A DNA stretch of 64,000 nucleotides from assembly GCA_020161145.1 (NCBI GenBank), contig JAIUPQ010000005.1, positions 62,001-126,000 of the forward strand, read 5' to 3'. Source of the DNA: Pseudomonadota bacterium. Lineage in GTDB: Bacteria; Pseudomonadota; Gammaproteobacteria; Burkholderiales; Burkholderiaceae_C. This document shows positions 8,545 through 16,420 of the stretch, piece by piece (within the stretch, counting starts at the first letter, position 1; each line of letters begins with the position of its first letter). Under the pieces are notes generated by a model. The model searched no databases, was not told where the DNA came from, and worked only from the letters and a program-made list of their open reading frames with translations. The position numbers were made by a program, and so were the translations under genes.

Positions 8545-9666
8545 TCAGGCAGAAAGAAGCGTGCCGCTGCGCTGGGCCTCACGGCCCGCCACCTTGCCCA
8601 GCGTCATGCCGGCATGCGCAAAGCGGCGCAGGTCGCGCGCGAAAAAGAGGCCGTCCACCGGCGCGGCAAGCGTGGTGGTGAGGCCTTCGATGGGGTCGAT
8701 CAGATCCACCAGCGGCGTGCCGGCCGCCACCGGCGTGCCCGGCGTGGCCAGAAACACCACCATGCCGCCATGCGGGGCGATCAGCGGCATGGAGCCGGCC
8801 AGCGGCGTGGCCTCGCAGCGCGCGGGCGGCGGCTCGGGCGCGGGGCCGGCCAGGGCGCCGATGGCGCTGAGGTAGTGGACGATGTGCTGCGCGTCGGCGG
8901 CAGCCAGATCGTGCCGCACGTCGGCCTCGCCACGCAGCTCGATGGTGGCGGCCAGGCAGGCAGCGGGCAGCGGGTTGGCGGCCGGCAGGCGCGCGGCCAC
9001 GTCCACCCAGACCATGGAGCAGGCCTCGTCAAACGGCTCGCCACCCGAGTGCTCGGCCAGCAGCGCCACCTCGGCGCCCAGGTGGCGCGCCAGCAGCTCG
9101 CCGCGGCCGGCCCAGGTTTGCGGGGTGGTGTAGAGGTGCAGCACGGCCTCACCGTCGCAATGCAGATCCAGCACCACGTCGGCGTCGATGGCCAGGCCGA
9201 GCAGCGTGCGGCGCAGATGGGCCAGCGGGTTGCCGTTGGGCAGCGCGGCCACGGCGTCGCGCAGCGCGGCGCGCACGGTGGCCACGTTGTGCGCCGCGTC
9301 GCCAGTCAGCCGGCCTCCGACGGCGGTCAGCACGGCCGGTGCCAGGTCGGTGAACTGCCGGTTGAAGTTCTCGCCGCTGGCCACGTCGAAGCGGCCCTGG
9401 TAGCCGCGCAACACCCACTGGTGGGTGCCGATGGGGTTGGCCATGGGCACCAGCACGATCTCGCCCTGGATGTGGCCGGCCGCCTCGGCCGCGTCCAGAT
9501 GCCGGCGCAGGTGGTGGGCCACCAGCATGCCGGGCACCTCATCGGCATGCAGCGAGCCCTGGATGTAGACCTTGGGCCCGCGCCCCGGCGTGCCGTAGTG
9601 CAGGCTGATCAACTGCTGCGTGGTGCCGGGGGTGGCGCTGTGAAGGGTATGGGTTTGGCGTTGCAT
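8545..9666 (-). CDS. cphZ: Zinc-dependent cyanophycin dipeptide hydrolase (CphZ/AotO), M14 family
   Basis: A 373-residue member of the succinylglutamate desuccinylase/aspartoacylase branch of the M14 zinc hydrolases. Expected zinc ligands are His40 and Glu43 in SLHADE and His169 in DLHCD, with a catalytic glutamate near 244 in IELRGE. GENFNRQF is also a family hallmark. Its place between the permease and ATPase genes equals that of aotO in Pseudomonas. AotO homologues have been shown to be CphZ enzymes that split beta-Asp-Arg into Asp and Arg. The start at 9666 gives a 1-base overlap with the aotM stop (TGATG). Function is inferred from family and operon order. It could instead act on another N-acyl amino acid, but the upstream cyanophycinase favours CphZ. 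Confidence 0.85.
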   Translation of the reverse strand: MQRQTHTLHSATPGTTQQLISLHYGTPGRGPKVYIQGSLHADEVPGMLVAHHLRRHLDAAEAAGHIQGEIVLVPMANPIGTHQWVLRGYQGRFDVASGENFNRQFTDLAPAVLTAVGGRLTGDAAHNVATVRAALRDAVAALPNGNPLAHLRRTLLGLAIDADVVLDLHCDGEAVLHLYTTPQTWAGRGELLARHLGAEVALLAEHSGGEPFDEACSMVWVDVAARLPAANPLPAACLAATIELRGEADVRHDLAAADAQHIVHYLSAIGALAGPAPEPPPARCEATPLAGSMPLIAPHGGMVVFLATPGTPVAAGTPLVDLIDPIEGLTTTLAAPVDGLFFARDLRRFAHAGMTLGKVAGREAQRSGTLLSA

Positions 9667-10352
9667 CAGCGATGGGTCATGGGCGCGAGCCAGCGGCGCT
9701 CGGCAAAGCGAAACAGCGCCACCAGCACGAAGGTGATGACGAGGTAGAACACGGCTGCGGTCAGAAAGGCTTCGAACGGCAGGTAGAACTTGGCGTTCAT
9801 CTCGCGCGCGGCGCCGGTGATGTCCATCAGCGTGACCACGCTGGCCAGCGCGGTGCCGTGCAGCATCAGCACCACCTCGTTGCCGTAGGCGGGCAGCGCG
9901 CGGCGAAAGGCTTGCGCCAGCACCACGCGGCGCAGCATCACCCAGCGGCTCATGCCCAGCGCCTTGGCGGCCTCGATTTCGCCCAGCGGCACGGCGCGCA
10001 TGGCGCCGGCAATGATCTCGGTGGTGTAGGCGCAGGTGTTGATGGCGAATGCCGCCATGGCGCAGAACCAGGCCGACGACAGCAGCGGCCATAGCGCGCT
10101 GTCGCGCACGGCCTCAAACTGGGCCAGGCCGTAATAGAGCAGGAACAGCTGCACCAGCAGCGGCGTGCCACGGATCACGTAGGTGAACAGCCACACGGGG
10201 CGCGACACCCACGGCGAAGGCAGGCTGCGCAGCATGGCCAGCGGCAGCGCCCCGGCCAGGCCCAGCGCCAGCGCCAACACCAGCAGCTCCAGCGTCGTCA
10301 GCGTGCCCGCCCAGTACATGGGCAGGCTGTCGGTGATGGCTTGCCAGTCCAT
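9666..10352 (-). CDS. aotM: ABC transporter permease, HisM/AotM type
   Basis: Inner-membrane permease of 228 residues with about five hydrophobic segments. The EAA-type cytoplasmic loop that contacts the ATPase is near EIEAAKALGMSRWVMLRRVV. It starts directly over the stop of aotQ (TGATG) and its stop overlaps cphZ the same way, so the genes are translationally coupled. Homology class is polar amino acid transport (His/Arg/Orn). With aotQ it should form a heterodimeric channel. Confidence 0.92.
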   Translation of the reverse strand: MDWQAITDSLPMYWAGTLTTLELLVLALALGLAGALPLAMLRSLPSPWVSRPVWLFTYVIRGTPLLVQLFLLYYGLAQFEAVRDSALWPLLSSAWFCAMAAFAINTCAYTTEIIAGAMRAVPLGEIEAAKALGMSRWVMLRRVVLAQAFRRALPAYGNEVVLMLHGTALASVVTLMDITGAAREMNAKFYLPFEAFLTAAVFYLVITFVLVALFRFAERRWLAPMTHR

Positions 10353-11038
10353 CAGAAGGTCGCCTTACGCACACCGACCGAGAAGCGCGTTTGCAGCCAG
10401 GCAAAACCGGCCTCCGAGAGGCTGGTGAAGGCCAGGTAGACCAGCGCCACCGCGCCGTAGAACAAAAAGGGCTCGCGGGTGATGCCGGCGGCCTGGCCGG
10501 CGCGGTTCATCAGATCGGCCAGGCCAATGACCGAGACGATGGAGGTGCTCTTGAGCATGACCAGCCAGTTGTTCGACAGCCCCGGCAGCGCATGGCGCAG
10601 CATCTGCGGAATGATGACGCGGCGCCAGGTTTGCGTGGGGGTCAGGCCGTAGGCCACGGCGGCCTCGCGCTGGCCGGCGGGCACGGCCAGCACGGCGCCG
10701 CGCAACACCTCGGTCAGGTAGGCACCGAAGATGAAGCCGATGGTGGCCACGCCGGCGACGAAGGGGTTGATGTCGATGTAGTCCCAGCCCAGGCGCTCGC
10801 CCAGCTGGTTGATCAGCATCTGGCCGCCGTAGAACACCAGCAGCATGGTGACCAGGTCGGGCACGGCGCGCACCAGCGTGGTGTAGAGCGTGGCCACGCC
10901 GCGCGCCACACGCGAGCGCGAGAGCTTGGCCGCCGCGCCCAGGAGACCCAGCAGCGCCGCAATGGCCAGCGAGCCCAGCGCCACGCCCAGGGTGACCAGG
11001 GCGCCCTGAAGCAGCGCGGGGGCGTAGCCGTGCAGCAT
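10352..11038 (-). CDS. aotQ: ABC transporter permease, HisQ/AotQ type
   Basis: Second permease subunit, 228 residues, with hydrophobic segments spread over the whole length. The conserved cytoplasmic loop is near QREAAVAYGLTPTQTWRRVI. The start codon abuts the TAA of aotJ with no gap, which supports one transcript from the binding-protein gene onward. It pairs with the other permease in the polar-amino-acid uptake family. Confidence 0.92.
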   Translation of the reverse strand: MLHGYAPALLQGALVTLGVALGSLAIAALLGLLGAAAKLSRSRVARGVATLYTTLVRAVPDLVTMLLVFYGGQMLINQLGERLGWDYIDINPFVAGVATIGFIFGAYLTEVLRGAVLAVPAGQREAAVAYGLTPTQTWRRVIIPQMLRHALPGLSNNWLVMLKSTSIVSVIGLADLMNRAGQAAGITREPFLFYGAVALVYLAFTSLSEAGFAWLQTRFSVGVRKATF

Positions 11039-11815
11039 TTACTGGCCGAATACGTCGAAGTCGAAGTACTTGGCCTCGATCTTCTTGTAGCTGCCGTCGG
11101 CGCGGATGGCGGCGATGGCGGCATTGAACTTCTGCACCAGCGCCGCATCGGCCTTGCGCACGGCGATGCCCGAGCCGGTACCGAAGTATTTGGGGTCGTC
11201 CACCGGCTGGCCCAGGAAGGCAAAACCCTTGCCGGCCGGGCGCTTCAAAAAGCCCAGGTCGGCGGCCACCGAGTCGATCAGCAGCACGTCCACGCGGCCG
11301 GCGGCCAGGTCGAGAAACGCCTCATCGGCCTTGCCGTAGCGCACGATCTGGCTGCCGGTGTAGATGGCCGTGGCGTAACGGTCCTGCGTGGTCGAGCGCT
11401 GCACGCCGATCTTCTTGCCCTTGAGCGCAGCCACCGAGATGTTGGGCGCCAGCGTGGCCTTGCCCACGATGCGCGCCGGGGTGTTGTAGTACTTGTTGGA
11501 GAACGCCACCTGGCGCTGGCGCTCTTCGGTGATGGACATGGACGAGATGATGGCGTCGAACTTGCGCGCCTGCAGTGCCGGGATCATGCCGTCCCATTCC
11601 TGCTGCACCAGCGTGCACTCGGCGCCCATGCGGGCGCACAGCGCCATGGTGATGTCCACGTCAAAGCCCTTGAGCTTGCCGTCGGTGCCGATCTCGGAGA
11701 ACGGCGGATATGCCCCCTCGATGCCGATGCGCACCTTCTTCCAGTCGGGCGCCTGGGCATGGGCAAGGCCGGCCGCCAGGGCCAGCGCAGCAAGCAACGT
11801 ACGGCGAAGCAACAT
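11039..11815 (-). CDS. aotJ: Periplasmic substrate-binding protein, HisJ/ArgT/AotJ type
   Basis: Periplasmic receptor of the ABC importer, about 258 residues with a cleavable signal peptide ending near GLAHAQA. The mature protein has the family-3 solute-binding pattern: IGIEGAYPPFSE, GFDVDITMALC and AIISSMSITEERQ. The last is the region that contacts basic amino acids in HisJ/ArgT. ATG at 11815 is preferred over the adjacent GTG because a GGAGG site lies 6 bases before it. Likely substrates are Arg, Orn or the cyanophycin dipeptide beta-Asp-Arg. It lies 130 bp downstream of the cyanophycinase, separated by a structured repeat. Confidence 0.9.
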   Translation of the reverse strand: MLLRRTLLAALALAAGLAHAQAPDWKKVRIGIEGAYPPFSEIGTDGKLKGFDVDITMALCARMGAECTLVQQEWDGMIPALQARKFDAIISSMSITEERQRQVAFSNKYYNTPARIVGKATLAPNISVAALKGKKIGVQRSTTQDRYATAIYTGSQIVRYGKADEAFLDLAAGRVDVLLIDSVAADLGFLKRPAGKGFAFLGQPVDDPKYFGTGSGIAVRKADAALVQKFNAAIAAIRADGSYKKIEAKYFDFDVFGQ

Positions 11816-11861
11816 CACAAACCTCCATTCATCGCAGACAGATCACGCACACCACAGCCCA

Positions 11862-11945
11862 ACCCAGCACGCACCGCCGATCCGGCTTCGCCGGTCGACT
11901 GGTGCGGCCCCTTGAGGGGCGCGATCTGTGATCGCGTAGGGGTGG
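11862..11945 (-). repeat. Intercistronic three-hairpin repeat, copy A
   Basis: Lies directly after the cyanophycinase stop and before aotJ. Three hairpins in a row on the transcribed (-) strand: GCGATC/GATCGC around a 3-base loop; GCCCC/GGGGC around TTGA; and a longer arm in which GCACC (11871-11875) faces GGTGC across a CCGG-TTC-type loop. The same architecture recurs in copies B and C, with different but complementary bases in the outer arm. It may stabilise, terminate or attenuate the upstream message. Confidence 0.8.
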
Positions 11946-13223
11946 TCAAGGTTTCGGCCACGGGGTGAACAACGGACGAGCCATTTTGACGGGCTGCACA
12001 TCCAGATAGATGTTGGCCACCGTGTAGTCCTCGCCGCCCTGGGCGTCGGTGTACCAGCCCATGCTGTCCTTGCCTTTGTAGAGGCGCAAAGCAAAGCCCA
12101 AATCGGCGCGGGCCTGGTCTTCAGGTGCCAGCGCGTCGAACGCCAGGCCTCTTATCTGGGTCAGCTTGCTGTCGATCAGGTAGGCCATGGCGTTGCTGAT
12201 GATGCGCTCGCCCAGCATGTCCACGTAATAGGGCTCGACCTCGTATTCGGGCTTGTAGCTGGCGGCGTTGGGGTCCAGCTTCTGGCCATCGAGTTTCTCG
12301 AGGCTGGGGAAGATGCGGCTTTGCGCCAGGTCGTACTGATCGCCCGCGTCCAGGTAGGTCAGCCTCGCGCCGGTGAAGTTCAGTGCCGGCTGGCTGGCAT
12401 CGACGTGGATGGCCGACAGGTCCACCAGCAGCGCCCCCTTGGCACCCATCACCTCCACCTGATCGCCATGCACCACGGCGGCGCTGTTTTCCTCAACGCC
12501 CAGGCCCAGTTTGTAGCCCTTGGCAATCATCAGCGGAATCATGCGGCCAAAGCGCCCTCGCTTGAGGAAGTGCTGGTCCACGAACACCTTGGGGCCGATG
12601 AAGCCCAGGCCCTCGTCGATCTCCTTGCCCGCGCGCAAGTCGCCCTTCATCACGTTGATGACGCTGTAGGCATCGCGGAACATGATCTGGCTCATGATGG
12701 CCGCGCCGGCCGAGGTGCCGGCCACCACGCCGCCGCGCCGGTACAGCGCCCAGATCGCATCCAGCATGGGCGTGGAGCGCCCGCCCGGGCGCAGCGTGTC
12801 CACGATGCGCTCCTGCGCGCCACCCGAGAAGAACACCCCTTGGGCGAGGTTGATCTCTTCGAGCAGCGCCGGGTCGCGCACGGCCTTGTCGAGGTCCACC
12901 CATTTGAAGGCCGGCGCCACCGGCAGCACCTCGGCCTGCGCGCCGCGCTTGACCAGCTGCTCGCTGATGCGCCGGCCGGTCTTGTCGGGGTTTTGCGACG
13001 CCGTGCCCAGCACCACCCACTTGGAGCCGCGCCCGCCCGACAAGGCCACCAGCCGACGCCAGATGTCGTCGTTGTCGTCCTGCAGCGCGCCGCCGATGAC
13101 GACGGCATAGCCTTTGGCGGTATCGGGGGAAGGCATGGCGGGTGATGCAGCCCAGACGGGCGCGCCCAGCAGCAGTGCACAGGTCAGCAACAGGCTGCGA
13201 CGCGACGGGAGCGTGGGGTGCAT
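11946..13223 (-). CDS. cphE: Exported cyanophycinase (S51 serine peptidase)
   Basis: Cleaves the cyanophycin backbone to beta-Asp-Arg dipeptides. The 425-residue protein starts with an Arg-containing hydrophobic signal peptide ending near VWAAS, so it is exported to the periplasm or medium, like CphE rather than cytosolic CphB. The mature part carries S51 landmarks: YAVVIGGALQDDN, FFSGGAQERI and the nucleophile motif GTSAGAA with Ser171. It is longer than cytosolic CphB (about 270 residues), as known extracellular forms are. It is upstream of and codirectional with the aot operon, and divergent from a TonB-dependent receptor. No cyanophycin synthetase is in the window, so the role is scavenging or remobilisation (inference). 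Confidence 0.88.
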   Translation of the reverse strand: MHPTLPSRRSLLLTCALLLGAPVWAASPAMPSPDTAKGYAVVIGGALQDDNDDIWRRLVALSGGRGSKWVVLGTASQNPDKTGRRISEQLVKRGAQAEVLPVAPAFKWVDLDKAVRDPALLEEINLAQGVFFSGGAQERIVDTLRPGGRSTPMLDAIWALYRRGGVVAGTSAGAAIMSQIMFRDAYSVINVMKGDLRAGKEIDEGLGFIGPKVFVDQHFLKRGRFGRMIPLMIAKGYKLGLGVEENSAAVVHGDQVEVMGAKGALLVDLSAIHVDASQPALNFTGARLTYLDAGDQYDLAQSRIFPSLEKLDGQKLDPNAASYKPEYEVEPYYVDMLGERIISNAMAYLIDSKLTQIRGLAFDALAPEDQARADLGFALRLYKGKDSMGWYTDAQGGEDYTVANIYLDVQPVKMARPLFTPWPKP

Positions 13224-13378
13224 GGGCGGTGGCCGAAAGCAAAGCGCCGATGCTAGCCCAAGGCGCTGCGTGCCGAAAAGCCACAGTCTGGGGCGCTGCG
13301 GCAGGTCTCGATTGGCAAGCCGCGCTGCGCCCTATATCGTGCTGCGCGTGCCGCCTTGGCCCGCCACCGGAAGTAACC

Positions 13379-16162
13379 ATGATCGCCAGACCGCTTGCGC
13401 TTCGCTTCGTTCCCCGCGTCATTGCCCTGGCCGCCACCCTGGCCGCCAGCGGTGCCTGGGCCCAAGAGGCCCCGCCCGCGCCGGAGGCGCCGGCCGCAGC
13501 GCCGCAGCGCGTCGTCATCACCGGTTCGGCCATCAAGCGCATCGACGCCGAGACGGCGCTGCCGGTGCAGGTGATCCGGCGCGAGGACATCGTCAAGGCG
13601 GGCCTGACCACCGCCGCCGAAATCATGGCCAAGCTGTCGGCCAACGCCAAAGGCCTGACCGACGGTGGCAGCATCTCCATCGGCGGCTACCACGACCAGA
13701 CCGGCCTCAACAGCGTCAACCTGCGCGGCATCGGCACCAGCAGCACGCTGGTGCTGCTCAATGGCCGGCGCATGGCCAACTTCGCCTCGCCCGGTGACGA
13801 CGCCGGGGTCGATCTGAACAACATCCCTGCCGCCGCCATCGAGCGCGTCGAGGTGCTGCTCGACGGCGCCTCGGCCCTCTACGGCACCGACGCCATCGGC
13901 GGCGTCGTCAACTTCATCACCCGCACCGACTTCGAGGGCGCCGAGGTCAACGCCTACGTGGGGGCCACGCAGGAAGGCGGCGCGGGCAAGCGCGAGTTCT
14001 CCATCGCAGCCGGCGTCGGCAATCTGGACGAAGACGGCTTCAACGTCTTTGGCGTCTTCGACGTGCAGCGCACCGGCGCGCTGAACGCCAACCAGCGCCA
14101 GTTCATCAGCGACCTGAAGATTCCCGAGCGGCTGCCCCACCTGCTGTCCAGCGCCACCAGCCCCGGCAACATCCGCCTGTCCAGCTCGCAGCGCAACCTG
14201 CTGCAGGACGAGGGTTTTTCCACCAACGGCAAAGACGTCATCGTCAACCGCACCATCAACCTGAGCGCGCCCGAGTGCAGCCCGCCGCACACGCTGTACC
14301 TGCCCAACGGCATCGGCGGCGTGGACGGCTGCACCTTCGACTACATGCGCGACGTGGAGCTCTACCCCAAGAGCGACAAGCTCAGCTTCCTGGGCCGCGG
14401 CGTGTTCAAGCTGAACAACGACCACCAGGCCTATGCCGAGCTGTCGGCGGCGCGGGCCAAGTCGTATTACGTGGGCACCTCCAACCGGGTGGATGCCGAC
14501 ATGGACGTCTCGCTGATCCCCGAGCTGGCGGCCACGGGCCTGGGCGCGCTGGACCCCGACGACGAAGACCGCATCATCACCGTGCGCACCCGCATCCTCG
14601 ATGCCGGCCGCCGGGTCAGCGAGCTGACCAGCACCGGTACCCGCCTCGTCGCCGGTGTCATGGGCACGCTGGGCAGTTGGGACTACGACGTGGCGCTGAA
14701 CCGCAGTGTCAACACCGTGAGCGACCGCGACAAACATGGCTACCTGCTCTACACCCCGCTGATGAAAGGCTATGCCGACGGCACGCTCAATCCCTTTGGC
14801 CCGCAGGACGCGGCTGGGCAGGCGTATCTGGACGACATCCAGGTCGATGAGGTGGTGCGCCGCGCGCGCGGCACCATGACCGGCATCGACGGCAAGCTCT
14901 CGACGACCTTGGGCCAAATGGCTGGCGGCCCCATGGGGCTGGCCGTGGGCACCGAGTTCCGCCGCGAATCGGCCTGGTTCCGTCCGTCGGCGCTGCTGGT
15001 CAGCGACGAAATCACCGGCGATGCCTCGCCCGGCGAAGGCCAGGAGACCGACAACGGCCGCAACGTGGCCGGCCTCTATGGCGAGCTGGCGCTGCCGGTG
15101 GCCAAGGGGCTGGAGTTGCAGGTGGCCGCCCGCTACGACCACTACCAGGGCGTGGGTGGCACCTTCAACCCCAAGGCCGGCATCCGCTGGCAGCCGGCCG
15201 CCGAGTGGGTGGTGCGCGGCTCGATGGGCACGGGCTTCAGGGCGCCCTCGCTGGCCGATCTCTACCGGCCGGCGCGGGGCAGCCAGACCTCGGTGCTGCC
15301 CGACCCGGTCTACTGCGCCACGGAAGACAACGACTTTTCCATCTGTGCCGACAACTGGGACACCCGCATCTACAGCAACCCCAACCTCAAGCCCGAGCGC
15401 AGCACGCAGTTCTCGGCTGGGGTCATCTTCCAGCCCACGGCCAACTGGAGCTTCAGCGCCGACTACTGGAACATCAAGAAGCGCGACATCATCAGCACCA
15501 TCGGCGAGGACGTGATCCTGGCCAACCCCACCAAGTACGCCAACCTCATCCACCGCTACAACCAGGACGGCAACCCGTTCTGCGACTACGACCCCGACGA
15601 CGTGGGCATTTGCTACATCGATCTGGTCAAGGAAAACCGCGGCCGCCTGCGCACCGCAGGGCTGGATCTGGTGGCCGAGTTGCGCGGCGTCAAGACCTAA
15701 TGGGGCACCTGGGGCGCGCGCCTGGCCGGCACCGTGGTCTTGCAGTCCGAGCAGCAGACCGCGCCGGGCGACCCCTATGTCAGCAACCTGGGCCGCTTCG
15801 TCACCGACGGCGTGGTGCAGCGCTGGCGCCACCGCCTGACCATCGATTGGGAGCATGGCCCCTACAGCCTGATGCTGGGCAACAGCTACATGTCCAGCTA
15901 CGACGACCAGAACTCGGCCATCGACACCGACTCCGGCAGCGTGGTGACCAAGAACCGCGTGGCCGCCTACTCGCTGTGGGATCTCTCCGGCGCCTGGGCC
16001 GTGACCCGCGAGCTCAAGCTGCGCGCCGGCGTGCAGAACCTGCTCAACACCTCGCCGCCGTTCTCCAACCAGGCCTATTACTTCATCAACGGCTACGACC
16101 CCAGCTACACCGATCCGCGCGGACGCTTTTACTACCTGAGCGCCACCTACCGCTTCAACTGA
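13379..16162 (+). pseudogene. TonB-dependent receptor interrupted by an in-frame TAA
   Basis: The reading frame from 13379 encodes a signal peptide (cleavage near GAWAQ) and a TonB-box-like VVITGS. The plug domain includes NLRGIGTSSTLVLLNGRRMA and ALYGTDAIGGVVNF, and a beta-barrel follows. At 15698-15700 a TAA replaces codon 774. The same frame then resumes without a shift (WGTWGARLAG...) and reaches a normal receptor end, ATYRFN, at 16162. Without the stop it would be 927 residues; with it, the last 153 residues of barrel, including the C-terminal aromatic signature, are lost. It is divergent from the cyanophycinase gene, which suggests a role in taking up cyanophycin fragments (inference). 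Options are a recent nonsense mutation, a sequencing error or readthrough. Confidence 0.85.
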
Positions 16163-16420
16163 AGCGGTGCGGCGCAAAGGGTGATGTGCCCCATACGCTT
16201 GCAGGCGGGCGGCCCTGGATGCATGATGCCGGGATCAGTCCGGCCTCGTCAGTCATGACGGGGCCCGGCGTTCGGCCTGCACACGCGCCTGACCGGCGGG
16301 GGCTGCATGGGCCTCCACAGGCGTGGAGTTGAGAGGCTGCGGGTTGCGGGCGGCATCAGGCCACCCGCGCAAGCCCCGCGACCCGGCGGCAGCCGCGTCG
16401 GTGTAGAACAGGTCATCTGC

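Noticed and set aside
15734-16162. Separate gene for the C-terminal TonB receptor piece
   Set aside because: It shares the frame of the upstream receptor, lacks a ribosome-binding site and a signal peptide, and continues the barrel, so it is the 3' part of a broken gene.
13253-16177. Open frame of 974 codons antisense to the TonB receptor
   Set aside because: Composition is that of a shadow frame, with no motif or ribosome-binding site.
16163-16420. Possible extra gene between the TonB receptor and the GGDEF-EAL gene
   Set aside because: The 258-base gap only contains a leader-like extension of the downstream frame and no supported start.
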